Source: Prochlorococcus sp. MIT 0604
GTDB lineage: Bacteria > Cyanobacteriota > Cyanobacteriia > PCC-6307 > Cyanobiaceae
Assembly (NCBI RefSeq): GCF_000757845.1
Contig: NZ_CP007753.1
Coordinates: forward strand, 620,001 to 684,000
DNA: 64,000 bases
Direction: 5' to 3'
Position numbers and translations under genes: made by a program. Below the pieces are notes generated by a model. That model saw only the letters and a program-made list of their open reading frames with translations, ran no database searches and was not told the DNA's origin. This document shows, piece after piece, positions 42,356 to 52,682 of the stretch (position 1 is its first letter; each line of letters begins with the position of its first letter).

Positions 42356-43573
42356 ATGTCATTAACTCAATCTAAAGAGGTTAATAGTCTCTCCAAAAGA
42401 TATTCAACTCATATTGAGAGAAGGATAACTAGGACAGTAATGGTGGGTGATATAGCTATTGGAAGTGATTATCCAGTAAGAGTTCAATCGATGATAAATG
42501 AAGATACTATGGATGTCGAAAATGCTTACTTGGCTATCAAAAGACTTCATGATGTGGGTTGTGAAATAGTAAGGTTAACTGTCCCTTCCTTAGCACATGC
42601 CAAAGCAGTAGGAGATATAAAGGCAAAATTACTAGAAAATAATATCAATACCCCCTTGGTGGCTGATGTTCACCATAATGGTATGAAAATTGCAATGGAA
42701 GTTTCAAAACATGTTGATAAAGTAAGAATTAATCCTGGATTGTTTGTTTTTGAAAAATCAGACCCTACAAGAACTGAATATACAGATGAGGAATTTGAAA
42801 CTATTAAGCAAACAATACTTAAAAGATTTACCCCTTTAGTTGAAGTTTTAAAGGCTGAAAACAAAGCTCTAAGGATTGGAGTTAATCATGGGTCTCTATC
42901 TGAGAGGATGCTTTTTACTTATGGAGATACGCCATTAGGAATGACAGAATCTGCGATGGAGTTCGTCAAAATTTGTGATGAGCTTGATTTTCATAACATA
43001 ATTATTTCTATGAAAGCTTCTAGGGCTCCGGTCATGATGGCAGCTTACAGAATGATTGCAGATAGGCTTGACTCAGAAGGATATAACTATCCCTTACATC
43101 TAGGAGTGACCGAAGCTGGTGATGGTGATTATGGAAGGATTAAAAGTACTGCTGGAATTGGAACGCTTTTAGCAGAGGGATTAGGAGATACCATCAGGGT
43201 TTCCTTAACAGAAGCTCCAGAAAAGGAAATACCAGTGTGCTATTCAATTTTGCAATCTTTAGGATTAAGAAAAACAATGGTTGAATACATCAGTTGCCCC
43301 AGTTGTGGTAGAACACTTTTCAATCTAGAAGAAGTTGTAGATAAAGTTAGGAACGCTACCTCACATTTGACGGGTCTAGATATAGCAATAATGGGATGTA
43401 TTGTTAATGGGCCAGGAGAAATGGCAGATGCTGATTATGGTTATGTTGGAAAAGGTAAAGGAACTATTGCCTTATATAGAAGAAAAGAAGAGATAAAAAG
43501 AGTCCCTGAAGATGAGGGTGTTAATGCTTTAATCCAACTTATTAAGGATGATGGTAAGTGGATTGATCCTTAA
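42356..43573 (+). CDS. ispG: 4-hydroxy-3-methylbut-2-enyl diphosphate synthase
   Basis: 405 residues. Iron-sulfur enzyme of the MEP isoprenoid pathway, ferredoxin-dependent in cyanobacteria. The N-terminal TIM-barrel starts [32 protein letters not shown]. Cluster cysteines are in [15 protein letters not shown] and [17 protein letters not shown]. Full length, cytosolic. Confidence 0.95.
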   Translation: MSLTQSKEVNSLSKRYSTHIERRITRTVMVGDIAIGSDYPVRVQSMINEDTMDVENAYLAIKRLHDVGCEIVRLTVPSLAHAKAVGDIKAKLLENNINTPLVADVHHNGMKIAMEVSKHVDKVRINPGLFVFEKSDPTRTEYTDEEFETIKQTILKRFTPLVEVLKAENKALRIGVNHGSLSERMLFTYGDTPLGMTESAMEFVKICDELDFHNIIISMKASRAPVMMAAYRMIADRLDSEGYNYPLHLGVTEAGDGDYGRIKSTAGIGTLLAEGLGDTIRVSLTEAPEKEIPVCYSILQSLGLRKTMVEYISCPSCGRTLFNLEEVVDKVRNATSHLTGLDIAIMGCIVNGPGEMADADYGYVGKGKGTIALYRRKEEIKRVPEDEGVNALIQLIKDDGKWIDP

Positions 43574-43634
43574 GGATTTGTCAAATTTTTGAATTATAAA
43601 TAAATTCTTTTTATAATTAAAAATATCGAATTAT

Positions 43635-44969
43635 TTGAAGATAAGAAAATTGCTTAAAAAAAAATATATATTTCTGTTTGCGACATCCTTTTCTGGTTTA
43701 TTTTTAAATAATTTTGCAGAGGCAACAGTTTTAAATAATAGTTATAAAGAAGTAATTGATCATGTTTGGCAAATTGTATATAGAGATTTTCTTGATTCAA
43801 ACGGCAAATTTCAAAAGTCCAATTGGATTAATCTAAGAAAAGAAGTTTTATCAAAAACATATTCAGACAGCAATGAAGCATATGATGCGATTAGAGATAT
43901 GCTTTCTAATTTAGATGATTCTTATACAAGATTTTTAGAACCTAAGGAATTTAATCAAATGAGAATTGATACCTCTGGAGAATTAACTGGAGTTGGTATC
44001 CAAATAGTTAAAGATAAAGAATCTGATGATTTAATAATTATTTCTCCCATAGAGGGCACCCCTGCATTTGATGCTGGAATTAAAGCTAGAGATAAAATAT
44101 TATCCATAGATGATATTTCTACTGAAGGTATGAATATTGAGGATGCTGTGAAATTAATAAGAGGACAAAGAGGTACTAAAGTAAAGCTTGAAATTCTTAG
44201 AGGTTCTAAATCCTTTTTTAAGACTTTATCAAGAGAAAAAATTGAAATAAAATCTGTATCAAGTAAAGTCAATCAAACCAAAAACGGCTTGTTAATTGGC
44301 TATGTAAGAATTAAACAATTTAATGCAAATGCATCCAAAGAAACTAGAGATGCTATTAAGGATTTAGAAACAAAAAAAGTCGCAGGATATGTTCTTGACT
44401 TGAGAAGTAATCCTGGAGGTTTATTAGAATCAAGCATTGATATCTCAAGGCACTTCATTAACAAAGGAGTAATAGTAAGTACAGTAAGTAAAGATGGTTT
44501 AAAAGAAACAAAAAAAGGAAACGGTCAAGCTCTAACAAAAAAGCCCTTAGTTGTCTTAGTTAATGAGGGTTCTGCTAGTGCTAGTGAAATAGTTTCTGGT
44601 GCAATAAAAGATAACAAAAGAGGAAAATTAGTTGGGAAGAAAACATTTGGTAAAGGTCTAGTTCAATCCATGAGAACTTTAGTTGATGGTTCAGGTCTAA
44701 CTGTTACAGTCGCTAAGTATTTAACTCCGAACGGCACTGATATAAACAAATCTGGAATTATTCCAGACATAGAAGTAAGAATGAATACAAACCCTATACT
44801 TCAAAGAGAGATAGGAACTAGAAAAGATAAACAATATAGAGCTGGTGAAAAAGAGCTAATAAATATAATTAATAGAAAGAATCAGATAAGCGAATTTAAT
44901 CCAGACACCACAAACCTTAATGCATTCCTAAAAATTAATAAGGAAGATAAAGTATTTTCATTAAATTAA
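43635..44969 (+). CDS. ctpA: Carboxyl-terminal processing protease
   Basis: 444 residues from TTG 43635. Signal peptide (KKKYIFLFATSFSGLFLNNFAEA). A PDZ domain (LTGVGIQIVKDKESDDLIIISPIEGTPAFDAGIKARDKI) and the S41 catalytic domain: Ser in EGSASASEIVSGAIKD and Lys in VGKKTFGKGLVQS. Processes the D1 C-terminus or other lumenal substrates in cyanobacteria; which Ctp paralogue this is cannot be fixed by eye. Overlaps the convergent nadA end by 4 bases. Confidence 0.9.
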   Translation: MKIRKLLKKKYIFLFATSFSGLFLNNFAEATVLNNSYKEVIDHVWQIVYRDFLDSNGKFQKSNWINLRKEVLSKTYSDSNEAYDAIRDMLSNLDDSYTRFLEPKEFNQMRIDTSGELTGVGIQIVKDKESDDLIIISPIEGTPAFDAGIKARDKILSIDDISTEGMNIEDAVKLIRGQRGTKVKLEILRGSKSFFKTLSREKIEIKSVSSKVNQTKNGLLIGYVRIKQFNANASKETRDAIKDLETKKVAGYVLDLRSNPGGLLESSIDISRHFINKGVIVSTVSKDGLKETKKGNGQALTKKPLVVLVNEGSASASEIVSGAIKDNKRGKLVGKKTFGKGLVQSMRTLVDGSGLTVTVAKYLTPNGTDINKSGIIPDIEVRMNTNPILQREIGTRKDKQYRAGEKELINIINRKNQISEFNPDTTNLNAFLKINKEDKVFSLN

Positions 44970-45880
44970 TTACTCATATCCAGCATTCTCTTTATTGGCA
45001 CATAGGCTCTTCTTATTATTTCTGGGTCTAGTTCAATAGACGGGGAATTATTTTTCAAACAATCAAGAATTTTTTCTAAAGTATTTAATTTCATATATGG
45101 ACACTCGTTACATTTACAACCTTCTACATCGGGAACTTCAATAAAAATTTTATTAGGTTCTTTCTTTTTCATTTGATGAATTATTCCAGGTTCCGTTAGT
45201 ACCATGTAAGTTTTAGATGGATCTTTACTTACGAAATCAAGCAGCTTACTTGTTGATCCAATAAAGTCTGAGAGAATTAGTAAATTTTGACTACATTCAG
45301 GATGAGCAATTACTTTTGATCCTGGATTTTGATATTTTAATTTTAGAAGTGCTTCTTCACTAAATGATTCATGAACAATGCAGCTGCCAGGCCATAATTT
45401 AAGATCTCTTCCTGAATTTTTCTGTACCCATCTCCCAAGGTTCTGATCTGGCGCAAATATTATCTTTTTATCTTCAGGTATCTTTTTAATTAATGAGACT
45501 GCATTACTGCTTGTACATATCAGATCACTTTGAGCTTTTACTTCTGCAGTGCAATTTATATAACTTACGACATAGTGATCTGGATTTTCTTCCCTGAATT
45601 TTTGAAATTTATCTGAAGGACAATCGTCTGCTAATGAGCATCCTGCGTCAATATCTGGTAATAGGACTGTTTTATTAGGGCTAAGTATTTTTGCGGTTTC
45701 GGCCATAAAGTGCACACCGCAAAAAATTATTATATCTGCGTCATTATTTGCAGCTTTCCTAGATAGATCTAATGAATCGCCAATAAAATCTGCAATTTCC
45801 TGAATCTCTGGAGCTTGATAATAGTGCGCAAGAATAATTGCATTAGCTTTTCCGCAACGCTCCTTTATTTCAAAAATCAA
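44966..45880 (-). CDS. nadA: Quinolinate synthase
   Basis: 304 residues. Makes quinolinate from iminoaspartate and dihydroxyacetone phosphate for NAD synthesis. The opening KANAIILAHYYQAPEIQEIADFIGDSLDLSRKA is diagnostic. FCGVHFMAETAKILSPNKTVLLPD and AGCSLADDC hold the first cluster Cys region, HPECSQ the second, CKCNECPYMKLNT the last. 4Fe-4S enzyme. Full length. Confidence 0.93.
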   Translation of the reverse strand: MIFEIKERCGKANAIILAHYYQAPEIQEIADFIGDSLDLSRKAANNDADIIIFCGVHFMAETAKILSPNKTVLLPDIDAGCSLADDCPSDKFQKFREENPDHYVVSYINCTAEVKAQSDLICTSSNAVSLIKKIPEDKKIIFAPDQNLGRWVQKNSGRDLKLWPGSCIVHESFSEEALLKLKYQNPGSKVIAHPECSQNLLILSDFIGSTSKLLDFVSKDPSKTYMVLTEPGIIHQMKKKEPNKIFIEVPDVEGCKCNECPYMKLNTLEKILDCLKNNSPSIELDPEIIRRAYVPIKRMLDMSN

Positions 45881-45983
45881 ATCCTCTTCGTTCTGAACTG
45901 ATTTCTGTTTTGCAGTAGAAGTTATACTGGTCAGGATTTAGAATATCTCTAAATAGATTATATGCCTTTAAACAGAAAAAATT

Positions 45984-46817
45984 CTGACAAATTTAAAAAT
46001 TGCTATTGTTGGTGACTGTCATGGTCAATGGTCTGAATTAGACTTGAAAGTTTTATCGATTATCAAACCAAATATTGTTTTATTTGTTGGTGATATTTCT
46101 GATGGAAGTGTCAAAATAATTAAAAAAATCAATGAGATCAAAATTCCTACTTTTGTGATTTTAGGAAATCATGATAGAGGGAAAGATTCTACAGGCGAAA
46201 CTCTCTCAAAGCAGATACGTGTTCTTGGTAAAAAATATTGTGCATGGGATTTGAAAGTTTTTAATAATCAAATAAATTTATTGTCTGCAAGACCATGTAG
46301 TTCTGGCGGCGGCTATTATCTTTCAAAAGAAGTTAAAGGTGTTTATGGACCTATAACCGAACAAGATTCAACAAATAAAATTATCAAATGTTCAGAAGAG
46401 ACTATTGAAGAAATACCTCTAATAATTATGTCTCATGCTGGTCCTTCGGGTTTAGGTTCAGAACCTAAAAGCATTTGTGGGAAAGACTGGAAATTACCAT
46501 CTTTAGATTGGGGAGATAGAGATTTGTCTGCTGCTATTTCTCAAATACAAAAAAGAAGAAAAGTTGATCTTGTAATTTTTGGTCATATGCACAACCGGCT
46601 TAAAAGAAATCTTGGTTTAAGAGAGATGTTTAAAATTGATAGCAAAGGAACAATTTATTTCAACACTGCTGTAGTACCAAGATATAAAACTGATGAAGAT
46701 GGGAAATTGCTAATTAACTTTTCATGGATTGAGTTTGAAAATAAGGAATTAAGGCATGTTTCTCATCGATGGTATTCAGAGTCTGGTGAAATTCGTGAAG
46801 AAGATAAATTTTTTTAG
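45984..46817 (+). CDS. Cyanobacterial metallophosphoesterase, non-AUG start
   Basis: The calcineurin-like dimetal site starts at IAIVGDCHGQW (DxH) encoded at about 45999-46030, then VGDISDG, ILGNHDRGKDS (GNHD), ISHAG-like MSHAGPSG and FGHMHN. An ATG or GTG start is not available before GDCHG in this frame; the frame opens at 45972 after a TAA and offers only ATT (45981) or CTG (45984), while TTG 46044 would drop the first metal motif. CTG or ATT is therefore inferred. Metallophosphatase of unknown substrate. About 277 residues from 45984. Confidence 0.75.
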   Translation: MTNLKIAIVGDCHGQWSELDLKVLSIIKPNIVLFVGDISDGSVKIIKKINEIKIPTFVILGNHDRGKDSTGETLSKQIRVLGKKYCAWDLKVFNNQINLLSARPCSSGGGYYLSKEVKGVYGPITEQDSTNKIIKCSEETIEEIPLIIMSHAGPSGLGSEPKSICGKDWKLPSLDWGDRDLSAAISQIQKRRKVDLVIFGHMHNRLKRNLGLREMFKIDSKGTIYFNTAVVPRYKTDEDGKLLINFSWIEFENKELRHVSHRWYSESGEIREEDKFF

Positions 46818-46840
46818 GATTAAATAACTCTGATCATATT

Positions 46841-47638
46841 TTAAGTATTATTGGGCTTTTCATATCTTGAAAATAATGTTTGAGACAAGATATAACCCGC
46901 AATTCCTGCGGCTGTAAAAGCTAAACCATTTTTAAATAAAGGTAATAAATCATTTGTTCTGGATATTATCGGTGCCAAACCAAAAATTCCAAATAACATT
47001 CCCCATAAAGGAGAAAGAAGAGCTAAAAATCCAATTGAAATGACTTGACCTTCTTTTCTTGGGGCAGATGCGAAACCTGCTACTAAACCTCCAAGAATAG
47101 ATGTACATAAAGTCCATACATATTGCTCTTTGGGTAGGCCAGGGACAACTTGGCATCCTCCTCTCTCGAGACAAATCTTTACTGAATCAATTGCATCTAA
47201 TACTGCACCATCCTCACCGTGATCTTTAACATAGTATTGGTTGCCAAATCTTGTTTGAAGTTCAACCCAAAATAACCTTGGCATAAAATTAAAATAAGCC
47301 TCTCCGACGTTAAAGTTCAGTAAATTCCCTCCTCTAGGATCTGCAACTATCAACAAACTTGTCTCATCTAAATCCCAATAGTCCTTTATTGCACTACCAG
47401 GGGAACTCTCAAACTGAGATAAATATTTAATTTTCCACCCACTTTCAGTTTCTAGATTATTGAGATTTTCCTCTAAAGATTTTTTCTGATTAGGGCTTAA
47501 TGTCTTAGCTAAATCAATTACTGGTGTTTTTTCTTCTGGTAGGAGATTTGGATTATTTATAGCGAAAACGGGTTTATGTGAAATTAAAACTAATATAGAT
47601 AGAAATATTCCCAATAAATAGTTAATCTTTGAAGGCAT
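46841..47638 (-). CDS. TPM-domain (Psb32-like) membrane protein
   Basis: 265 residues. Signal peptide, then PVIDLAKTLSPNQKKSLEENLNNLETESGWKIKYL, the TPM/YgcG start, and LLIVADPRGGNLLNFNVGEAYFNFMPRLFWVELQTRFG. The C-terminal third has three membrane helices. Psb32-type TPM proteins protect or repair photosystem II and sit in the thylakoid lumen; the same role is inferred. Diverges from the MidA-family gene by 31 bases. Confidence 0.8.
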   Translation of the reverse strand: MPSKINYLLGIFLSILVLISHKPVFAINNPNLLPEEKTPVIDLAKTLSPNQKKSLEENLNNLETESGWKIKYLSQFESSPGSAIKDYWDLDETSLLIVADPRGGNLLNFNVGEAYFNFMPRLFWVELQTRFGNQYYVKDHGEDGAVLDAIDSVKICLERGGCQVVPGLPKEQYVWTLCTSILGGLVAGFASAPRKEGQVISIGFLALLSPLWGMLFGIFGLAPIISRTNDLLPLFKNGLAFTAAGIAGYILSQTLFSRYEKPNNT

Positions 47639-47669
47639 AAATAAGTTTTGTCTCTTTATATTTTCGCCG

Positions 47670-48860
47670 ATGAATAGCTTACCCGCGAATAATCCAGATT
47701 GGTTAGTAAAAAAAATAATAAAAATGGGTGGGACTATAAGTTTTTATGACTTTATGAATTTTGCATTAAATGATCCTATTAATGGTTATTACGGCAGCGG
47801 TAAAGCTGAGTTAGGCGTTCGAGGAGATTTTGTCACATCACCATCTTTATCTGATGATTTTGCTTTTTTGGTTGGTAAACAAATAGAAGATTGGTTGATT
47901 CAGTTCAAAAGTAGTTTTTTATCTAATCAGAAATTAGCTGTAACTGAATTTGGGGCTGGAGATGGAAGCTTTATGAGTGGATTAATTAAATATTTTTTAG
48001 AAAACAGCAAGAATTTTTTAGAAGGAGTTTCTTTTGTAATTATTGAACCTAATCAGGGGATGATAGAAAAACAAAAAAAAAAATTGGGGGAATTTTTAAA
48101 CTTAGGTATTGATATCTTATGGAAAAGTTTGGAAGAAGTAGAGGAAAATAATATAAATGGAATAGTTCTTGCAAATGAGGTTTTAGATGCTCTGCCAGTA
48201 GAGAGAATAACCTTCTCAAAAGGGAAATTCCTTCGACAAGCAGTCTCTATAGACACAAAATCTTATAAATTATTTTTTGATGAAATGCCAATTACGAGTG
48301 AATTAGAAAAAAGTATTGAACTTGCTAAAAGTGAGTTGGGCATCACTATCCCGCCTGAAGATGCTCTTGAAGGATGGACGACAGAATGGCATATAGATAA
48401 CTTAAAATGGTTAAAAGCTATATATGGAAAAATTAATAATGGTATTTTATTGATAATTGATTACGCTAAAGAAGCTAATAAATACTACACCTCTAAAAAT
48501 TCTGATGGGACGATAGTTTCTTATGAAAATCAAAAAATGATGAATAATGTCTTAGATTCTCCTGGAAATTGCGATATAACATCTCATGTGTGCATAGACA
48601 CTTTAATTAATGATGCTGAGACTCTTGGATTTAATACTGTTGGAATAACTAAACAAGGAGAGGCTTTGTTGGCACTTGGATTGGCAGAGAGACTTTATGG
48701 AATTCAGAAAGAATTTAAGGAGGATTTATCAAATGCCCTTTTAAGAAGAGAGGCATTACTTAGACTCGTAGATCCTCTATGCCTAGGTGATTTTAAGTGG
48801 TTTGTTTTTAAAAAGTTTAAGGAGAAGAAAATGAATATAAATTCAACCTGTTTGCGTTAA
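47670..48860 (+). CDS. MidA-family SAM-dependent methyltransferase
   Basis: 396 residues. [26 protein letters not shown] and [22 protein letters not shown] are the DUF185/NDUFAF7 (MidA) signatures; [16 protein letters not shown] is SAM motif [18 protein letters not shown] the characteristic NE-x-x-DA-x-P motif; LLIIDYAKE later. The human relative dimethylates an arginine of complex I subunit NDUFS2; the bacterial target is not fixed. Overlaps the convergent aroB end by 4 bases. Confidence 0.85.
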   Translation: MNSLPANNPDWLVKKIIKMGGTISFYDFMNFALNDPINGYYGSGKAELGVRGDFVTSPSLSDDFAFLVGKQIEDWLIQFKSSFLSNQKLAVTEFGAGDGSFMSGLIKYFLENSKNFLEGVSFVIIEPNQGMIEKQKKKLGEFLNLGIDILWKSLEEVEENNINGIVLANEVLDALPVERITFSKGKFLRQAVSIDTKSYKLFFDEMPITSELEKSIELAKSELGITIPPEDALEGWTTEWHIDNLKWLKAIYGKINNGILLIIDYAKEANKYYTSKNSDGTIVSYENQKMMNNVLDSPGNCDITSHVCIDTLINDAETLGFNTVGITKQGEALLALGLAERLYGIQKEFKEDLSNALLRREALLRLVDPLCLGDFKWFVFKKFKEKKMNINSTCLR

Positions 48861-49948
48861 GAAAAAAACTTTAAAAATAATGAATCCTCTACGTCTTCAT
48901 ATATATCTACTGCACCAATTTCTTTAGGTAATATAAATCTCATTTTGCCATCACGAACTTTTTTATCGCCCATAAGTATTTTAAGAACCTCTTCTTTTTT
49001 TATTTTGGGGATCTGGGTAGGAAGATCGTAACTCCTCAAAAGATTCTTCTGTCTCTCTAATTCTTCTTTAGACCATAACCCTTTCTCAATTGCTATTTCC
49101 CCTGCAATATTCATACCAATTGATATTGCCTCACCATGTAGAAATTTGCCATATCCACATAAATTTTCAATAACGTGACCAAAAGAATGACCATAATTCA
49201 ATATTGCTCTAACACCATTTTCATGCTCGTCTTGAGACACAATATGAGACTTTGTTTTTATTGAACTATTAATTATTTTAATTAGATATTCATTCTTGAG
49301 ATTTATAAGCTCATTCTTGTTTTTTTCAATTTCTAAGTATTCGAAAAGTTCTTTGTCTCTTATTACTCCGTATTTTATTACTTCAGCCATGCCTGCATTA
49401 AATTCTCTTTTGGGCAAACTTTTTAAAGTTTCTGGATCAATAAAAACTGCTTTAGGTTGGTTGAAAGCTCCAATTAAATTCTTACCTTTTGGATGGTTTA
49501 CTCCTGTTTTTCCTCCCACAGATGAATCAACCATTGATAATAATGTTGTTGGAATCTGAATATATTCGATACCTCTTAGCCAAGTAGCAGCTGCAAAACC
49601 GCTTACGTCTCCAACAATTCCTCCTCCAAGGGCAATAATTATTGAATTTCTATCTAATCCAAATTCAAATGCAATATCATAAATTTCACTTAAGGTTTTT
49701 AAGTTTTTATATGATTCTCCAGCCTTGATATGGAACATTTTGGCTTGAAATTGATTATCTTTTAAATTATTTAAGAATTTTTCACCATACAAATTTGATA
49801 TTTCTTCATTTGAAATCACAAGTATTTTTCTATTCTTTGTTATTCCCATTTTTAAGAGTTCTTCACTGATATTATTCAGTATCCCTGCTTCTAGAGTTAC
49901 TTCGTATGACTTATCACCTAATGGGACTAATATTTTTCTCTTATTCAC
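48857..49948 (-). CDS. aroB: 3-dehydroquinate synthase
   Basis: 363 residues. Second step of the shikimate pathway, converting DAHP to 3-dehydroquinate. [57 protein letters not shown] is the NAD/Zn core. [29 protein letters not shown] holds the metal His. Full length. Confidence 0.95.
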   Translation of the reverse strand: MNKRKILVPLGDKSYEVTLEAGILNNISEELLKMGITKNRKILVISNEEISNLYGEKFLNNLKDNQFQAKMFHIKAGESYKNLKTLSEIYDIAFEFGLDRNSIIIALGGGIVGDVSGFAAATWLRGIEYIQIPTTLLSMVDSSVGGKTGVNHPKGKNLIGAFNQPKAVFIDPETLKSLPKREFNAGMAEVIKYGVIRDKELFEYLEIEKNKNELINLKNEYLIKIINSSIKTKSHIVSQDEHENGVRAILNYGHSFGHVIENLCGYGKFLHGEAISIGMNIAGEIAIEKGLWSKEELERQKNLLRSYDLPTQIPKIKKEEVLKILMGDKKVRDGKMRFILPKEIGAVDIYEDVEDSLFLKFFS

Positions 49949-50073
49949 AATTGATTACCTAGTTAAAATTTATAAATATTTGGTATTAAATATTTTATAT
50001 ATTAGCAAAATCTAAGCTCTAGATACTTAAAAATTCAGTTGTTAAGAATTAGAAATGGTAATAAAATCATGCT

Positions 50074-51264
50074 ATGAGTTTAAAAAAAAATACAAACGAT
50101 ATTAAGAAAAATTATTCACTAGGAATAATTGGAGGTGGTCAACTGGCATTAATGTTAACCGAGGCAGCAAAAAAAAGAGATTTAGAAGTATGTGTGCAAA
50201 CAAAATCTTGTGATGATCCTGCTGGATCAAAAGCAGATCATGTCATAGAAGCTGATCCTTTAAAGATAAGAGGTAATAAATCATTAATTAATGAGTGTGA
50301 AAAAATAATTTTTGAAAATGAATGGATAAAAATTGATAAATTAAATTTAATTGGCAATAACGATATTTTTGTTCCAAGCCTGAATGCAATTAAGCCATTA
50401 GTAGATAGGTTTTCTCAAAAAAAATTAATAGATAGAATGAATATCCCCTGTCCAAAATGGATAAGTATTGAAGATTTTAAAAATCTCTCGGATGAGGAAA
50501 TCAATAATTGGACTTTCCCTCTAATGGCAAAATCAAATAAAGGTGGATATGACGGTAAAGGGAACAAAAAAATAAAGACAAAAGAAGATTTAGATTCTTT
50601 TTTAACTGAGAATAATTCTGATGAATGGTTAATAGAAGAATGGATAGAGTATGAAAAAGAACTGGCTCTTGTTGGCTCGAGAGATAGAACCGGTAAGATA
50701 AGATTCTTTCCAATCGTTGAGACATTCCAATTAAATCATGTTTGTGATTGGGTTCTTGCACCCGGAACAAATGAATATGATTTGAACTTATTTGCAACAA
50801 ATATTTTCTCTTCAATAGTCAACGAACTTAATTACGTTGGAGTTCTAGCTATTGAATTCTTCTATGGAGATAATGGCCTTTTAATTAACGAAATAGCTCC
50901 AAGAACACATAACTCAGCTCATTTCTCTATTGAAGCTTGTACTTCAAGTCAGTTTGATCAATATGTTTGCATTTCTTCTGGGATAATGCCACCTGAAATC
51001 AAAATGAACTGTGAAGGGGCAATTATGATCAATCTACTGGGATTAAAAAAAAATTTCCCAATCTCAATGGAAACAAGAGTTAAAATGTTATCTGAAATTG
51101 AGGGTTCTAATATTCATTGTTATGGCAAATCTCGAGAAATTCTGGGAAGAAAAATGGCTCACATTACATTTTTATTAAATGGTAAAACGCATTCAGAAAG
51201 ATATGATGAAGCTCAAGTTTTATTAACTATGGTAAGAGACATTTGGCCATCTCCAAATGGATAA
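50074..51264 (+). CDS. purK: N5-carboxyaminoimidazole ribonucleotide synthase
   Basis: 396 residues. ATP-grasp enzyme of purine synthesis that carboxylates AIR. LGIIGGGQLALMLTEAAKKRDL is the N-terminal loop; FPLMAKSNKGGYDGKGNKKI and EEWIEYEKELALVGSRD form the ATP-grasp; IEFFYGDNGLLINEIAPRTHNSAHFSIEACTSSQFDQ the metal/phosphate site. Followed within 20-30 bases by a 6S-like RNA on the same strand, as is known near purK in cyanobacteria. Confidence 0.93.
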   Translation: MSLKKNTNDIKKNYSLGIIGGGQLALMLTEAAKKRDLEVCVQTKSCDDPAGSKADHVIEADPLKIRGNKSLINECEKIIFENEWIKIDKLNLIGNNDIFVPSLNAIKPLVDRFSQKKLIDRMNIPCPKWISIEDFKNLSDEEINNWTFPLMAKSNKGGYDGKGNKKIKTKEDLDSFLTENNSDEWLIEEWIEYEKELALVGSRDRTGKIRFFPIVETFQLNHVCDWVLAPGTNEYDLNLFATNIFSSIVNELNYVGVLAIEFFYGDNGLLINEIAPRTHNSAHFSIEACTSSQFDQYVCISSGIMPPEIKMNCEGAIMINLLGLKKNFPISMETRVKMLSEIEGSNIHCYGKSREILGRKMAHITFLLNGKTHSERYDEAQVLLTMVRDIWPSPNG

Positions 51265-51284
51265 AAAAATAAGTTAAAGTTAAG

Positions 51285-51500
51285 TCACTGGATCTTTGGT
51301 TAAGTTCTTCTTTATGTGCTCTGATCTGACTCTCTTTCGACATGAGGAGACTGTCGTGATGCGGTAGTAAACCGATCTTGTAATCGGAAACGAAAGCCCA
51401 CTTTGAATCCTCTTCTGGCATTTCCAGGTCGATGCAGCAGAGAACTGACGGGGATCCGGTATAAGGCTTAGAATAGTTGCTATAACAGCATTCTAAGCCC
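51285..51500 (+). ncRNA. ssrS: 6S-like RNA (6Sa) downstream of purK
   Basis: About 200 bases of GC-richer, hairpin-rich sequence (TCGACATGAGGAGACTGTCG; CCGATCTTGTAATCGG; CTCTTCTGGCA region) directly after purK and ending in a strong intrinsic terminator. Cyanobacterial 6S RNA genes are known to lie next to purK, so the identification rests on position, size and fold rather than on sequence identity that I can check. The RNA would sequester sigma-70 RNA polymerase. The 5' end is estimated. Confidence 0.6.
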
Positions 51501-51510
51501 TTTTATTTTA
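51465..51510 (+). terminator. Strong intrinsic terminator after the 6S-like RNA
   Basis: GGCTTAGAAT (51465-51474) and ATTCTAAGCC (51490-51499) form a perfect 10-bp stem with a 15-base loop, followed by CTTTTATTTTATTT. One of the strongest terminators in the window. Confidence 0.85.
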
Positions 51511-51524
51511 TTTGATTTGAAGCC

Positions 51525-51576
51525 TGTCCTACCATATTGTCCTACCAATTTGCCCTACCAAGTTGTCCTACCAAGT
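51525..51576. repeat. Four 13-bp tandem repeats TGTCCTACCANNT
   Basis: Units start at 51525, 51538, 51551 and 51564: TGTCCTACCATAT, TGTCCTACCAATT, TGCCCTACCAAGT, TGTCCTACCAAGT. Exact 13-bp period, 15-25 bases after the 6S terminator. Resembles the arm repeats of the two tRNA-Ser elements in style (short direct repeats) but with a different sequence. Likely arm sites or iterons of another element. Confidence 0.75.
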
Positions 51577-52140
51577 TAATACAATGAAACAAAGCTAATT
51601 ATATTAGTTAGTTTGGAATAGGAAACAGATCGAGGAAAGTCTAAATAAATAGTTTGGATTTATATTCCTATATTTATTGATATTTAGTATTACCAATGCT
51701 TTTAAGGATTTGTTGAAGTAATTTAAAAATTCCAATAGCTTTTCCTATAAAGAAAAACAATCAACTGTCCTACCAGTTACTATTCTTAGAATATAGTCGG
51801 GGTAGTAATTATTAACTTTCTTTTGGTAGGACATTATATTTAATTATTCAGAAAGATATAAAATATTAAGCTTATTGCGAATAAAATTAATCTATATATA
51901 TCCTTCAATAATACAAATCCATGACCCTATAGGGGTTAATTTGAATCCTTGCTATATCGATATAAGGGTTCAGAAATTTCTGTTGAAATTTAACGGATAT
52001 AACTTTTTAATAGCTTCTCTCTGTTCTTGTTTTTTTATCTCTTCAGCATCTAAGATAGGGCAGGTATTTTGATTTAGGGATGAAAAGAAAGTACTTTTGT
52101 TGAATAGTTTGGAAAGTGGTGGGAGTAGTTGGAGTTTCAT
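51577..52140. other. Gene-free stretch after the 6S-adjacent repeats
   Basis: About 560 AT-rich bases. No ORF with start, ribosome-binding site and protein-like composition was accepted. Contains the two outlying TGTCCTACCA copies listed separately. Behaves like the non-coding end of an inserted element. Confidence 0.4.
51766..51843. repeat. Dispersed direct and inverted copies of TGTCCTACCA
   Basis: A fifth direct copy, TGTCCTACCAGTT, at 51766-51778, and an inverted copy TTGGTAGGACA at 51833-51843. Together with the tandem array they make a cluster of six sites within 320 bases. Confidence 0.65.
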
Positions 52141-52680
52141 TTATTGTTCATCTGGATGTTCAAGCAGTTGATCTATCTGCGACATTCTCTGTAATGAGTC
52201 ATCATGTTTCCATCCAAGATTCTGATATGTCTCATTTAAATAAAATTCTAATATGAACTCCTGAAAAGGTTTGGCACCTTCATCAAATCCAAAATTGTGA
52301 GTTATAAAATTCCCATCATTAAGTGGCACTTTAACTTCTTCATTTTTTATTTTGCCTTTGACAGTATCAAAATTATTCATTAACTCATAACATAATATCC
52401 ACGAATCGGTATCTGGTTCTTCTAAAAAATTAGGAGTAATTATTTGACATTCTTTTAGATAATCTTCTTCTGATAATTCAATATTAGGTTCTCCAACACA
52501 ATTAAAATCATCTCGACGATTTTGAATTTCGTTGGATTGAGAATCATTAAAGAACTTAGTATTTAGAGCATCACTTACTTTGCAATAATCCATAAGAGCA
52601 TGGAAAGCTCTAGGAGCCTCGCAATCAGCATCCATATCCCATAAATCAAAGATTAATGATTTAAGTTCTGTTTCTTTCAT
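52141..52680 (-). CDS. Acidic hypothetical protein
   Basis: 179 residues, very acidic, no membrane segment. FDLWDMDADCEAPRAFHALMDYCKVSDALN and ELSEEDYLKECQIITPNFLEEPDTDSWILCYELMNNF stand out. No family recognised. Located two bases after the winged-helix gene, so the two are one transcription unit. Confidence 0.55.
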   Translation of the reverse strand: MKETELKSLIFDLWDMDADCEAPRAFHALMDYCKVSDALNTKFFNDSQSNEIQNRRDDFNCVGEPNIELSEEDYLKECQIITPNFLEEPDTDSWILCYELMNNFDTVKGKIKNEEVKVPLNDGNFITHNFGFDEGAKPFQEFILEFYLNETYQNLGWKHDDSLQRMSQIDQLLEHPDEQ

Positions 52681-52682
52681 GG

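Noticed and set aside
51525-51576. 13-bp tandem array as a CRISPR
   Set aside because: There are no spacers between units and no cas genes nearby.
51875-52072. 65-codon plus-strand ORF after the 6S-adjacent repeats
   Set aside because: TTG start without a ribosome-binding site, odd composition, and it lies in a stretch of repeats. No coding support.
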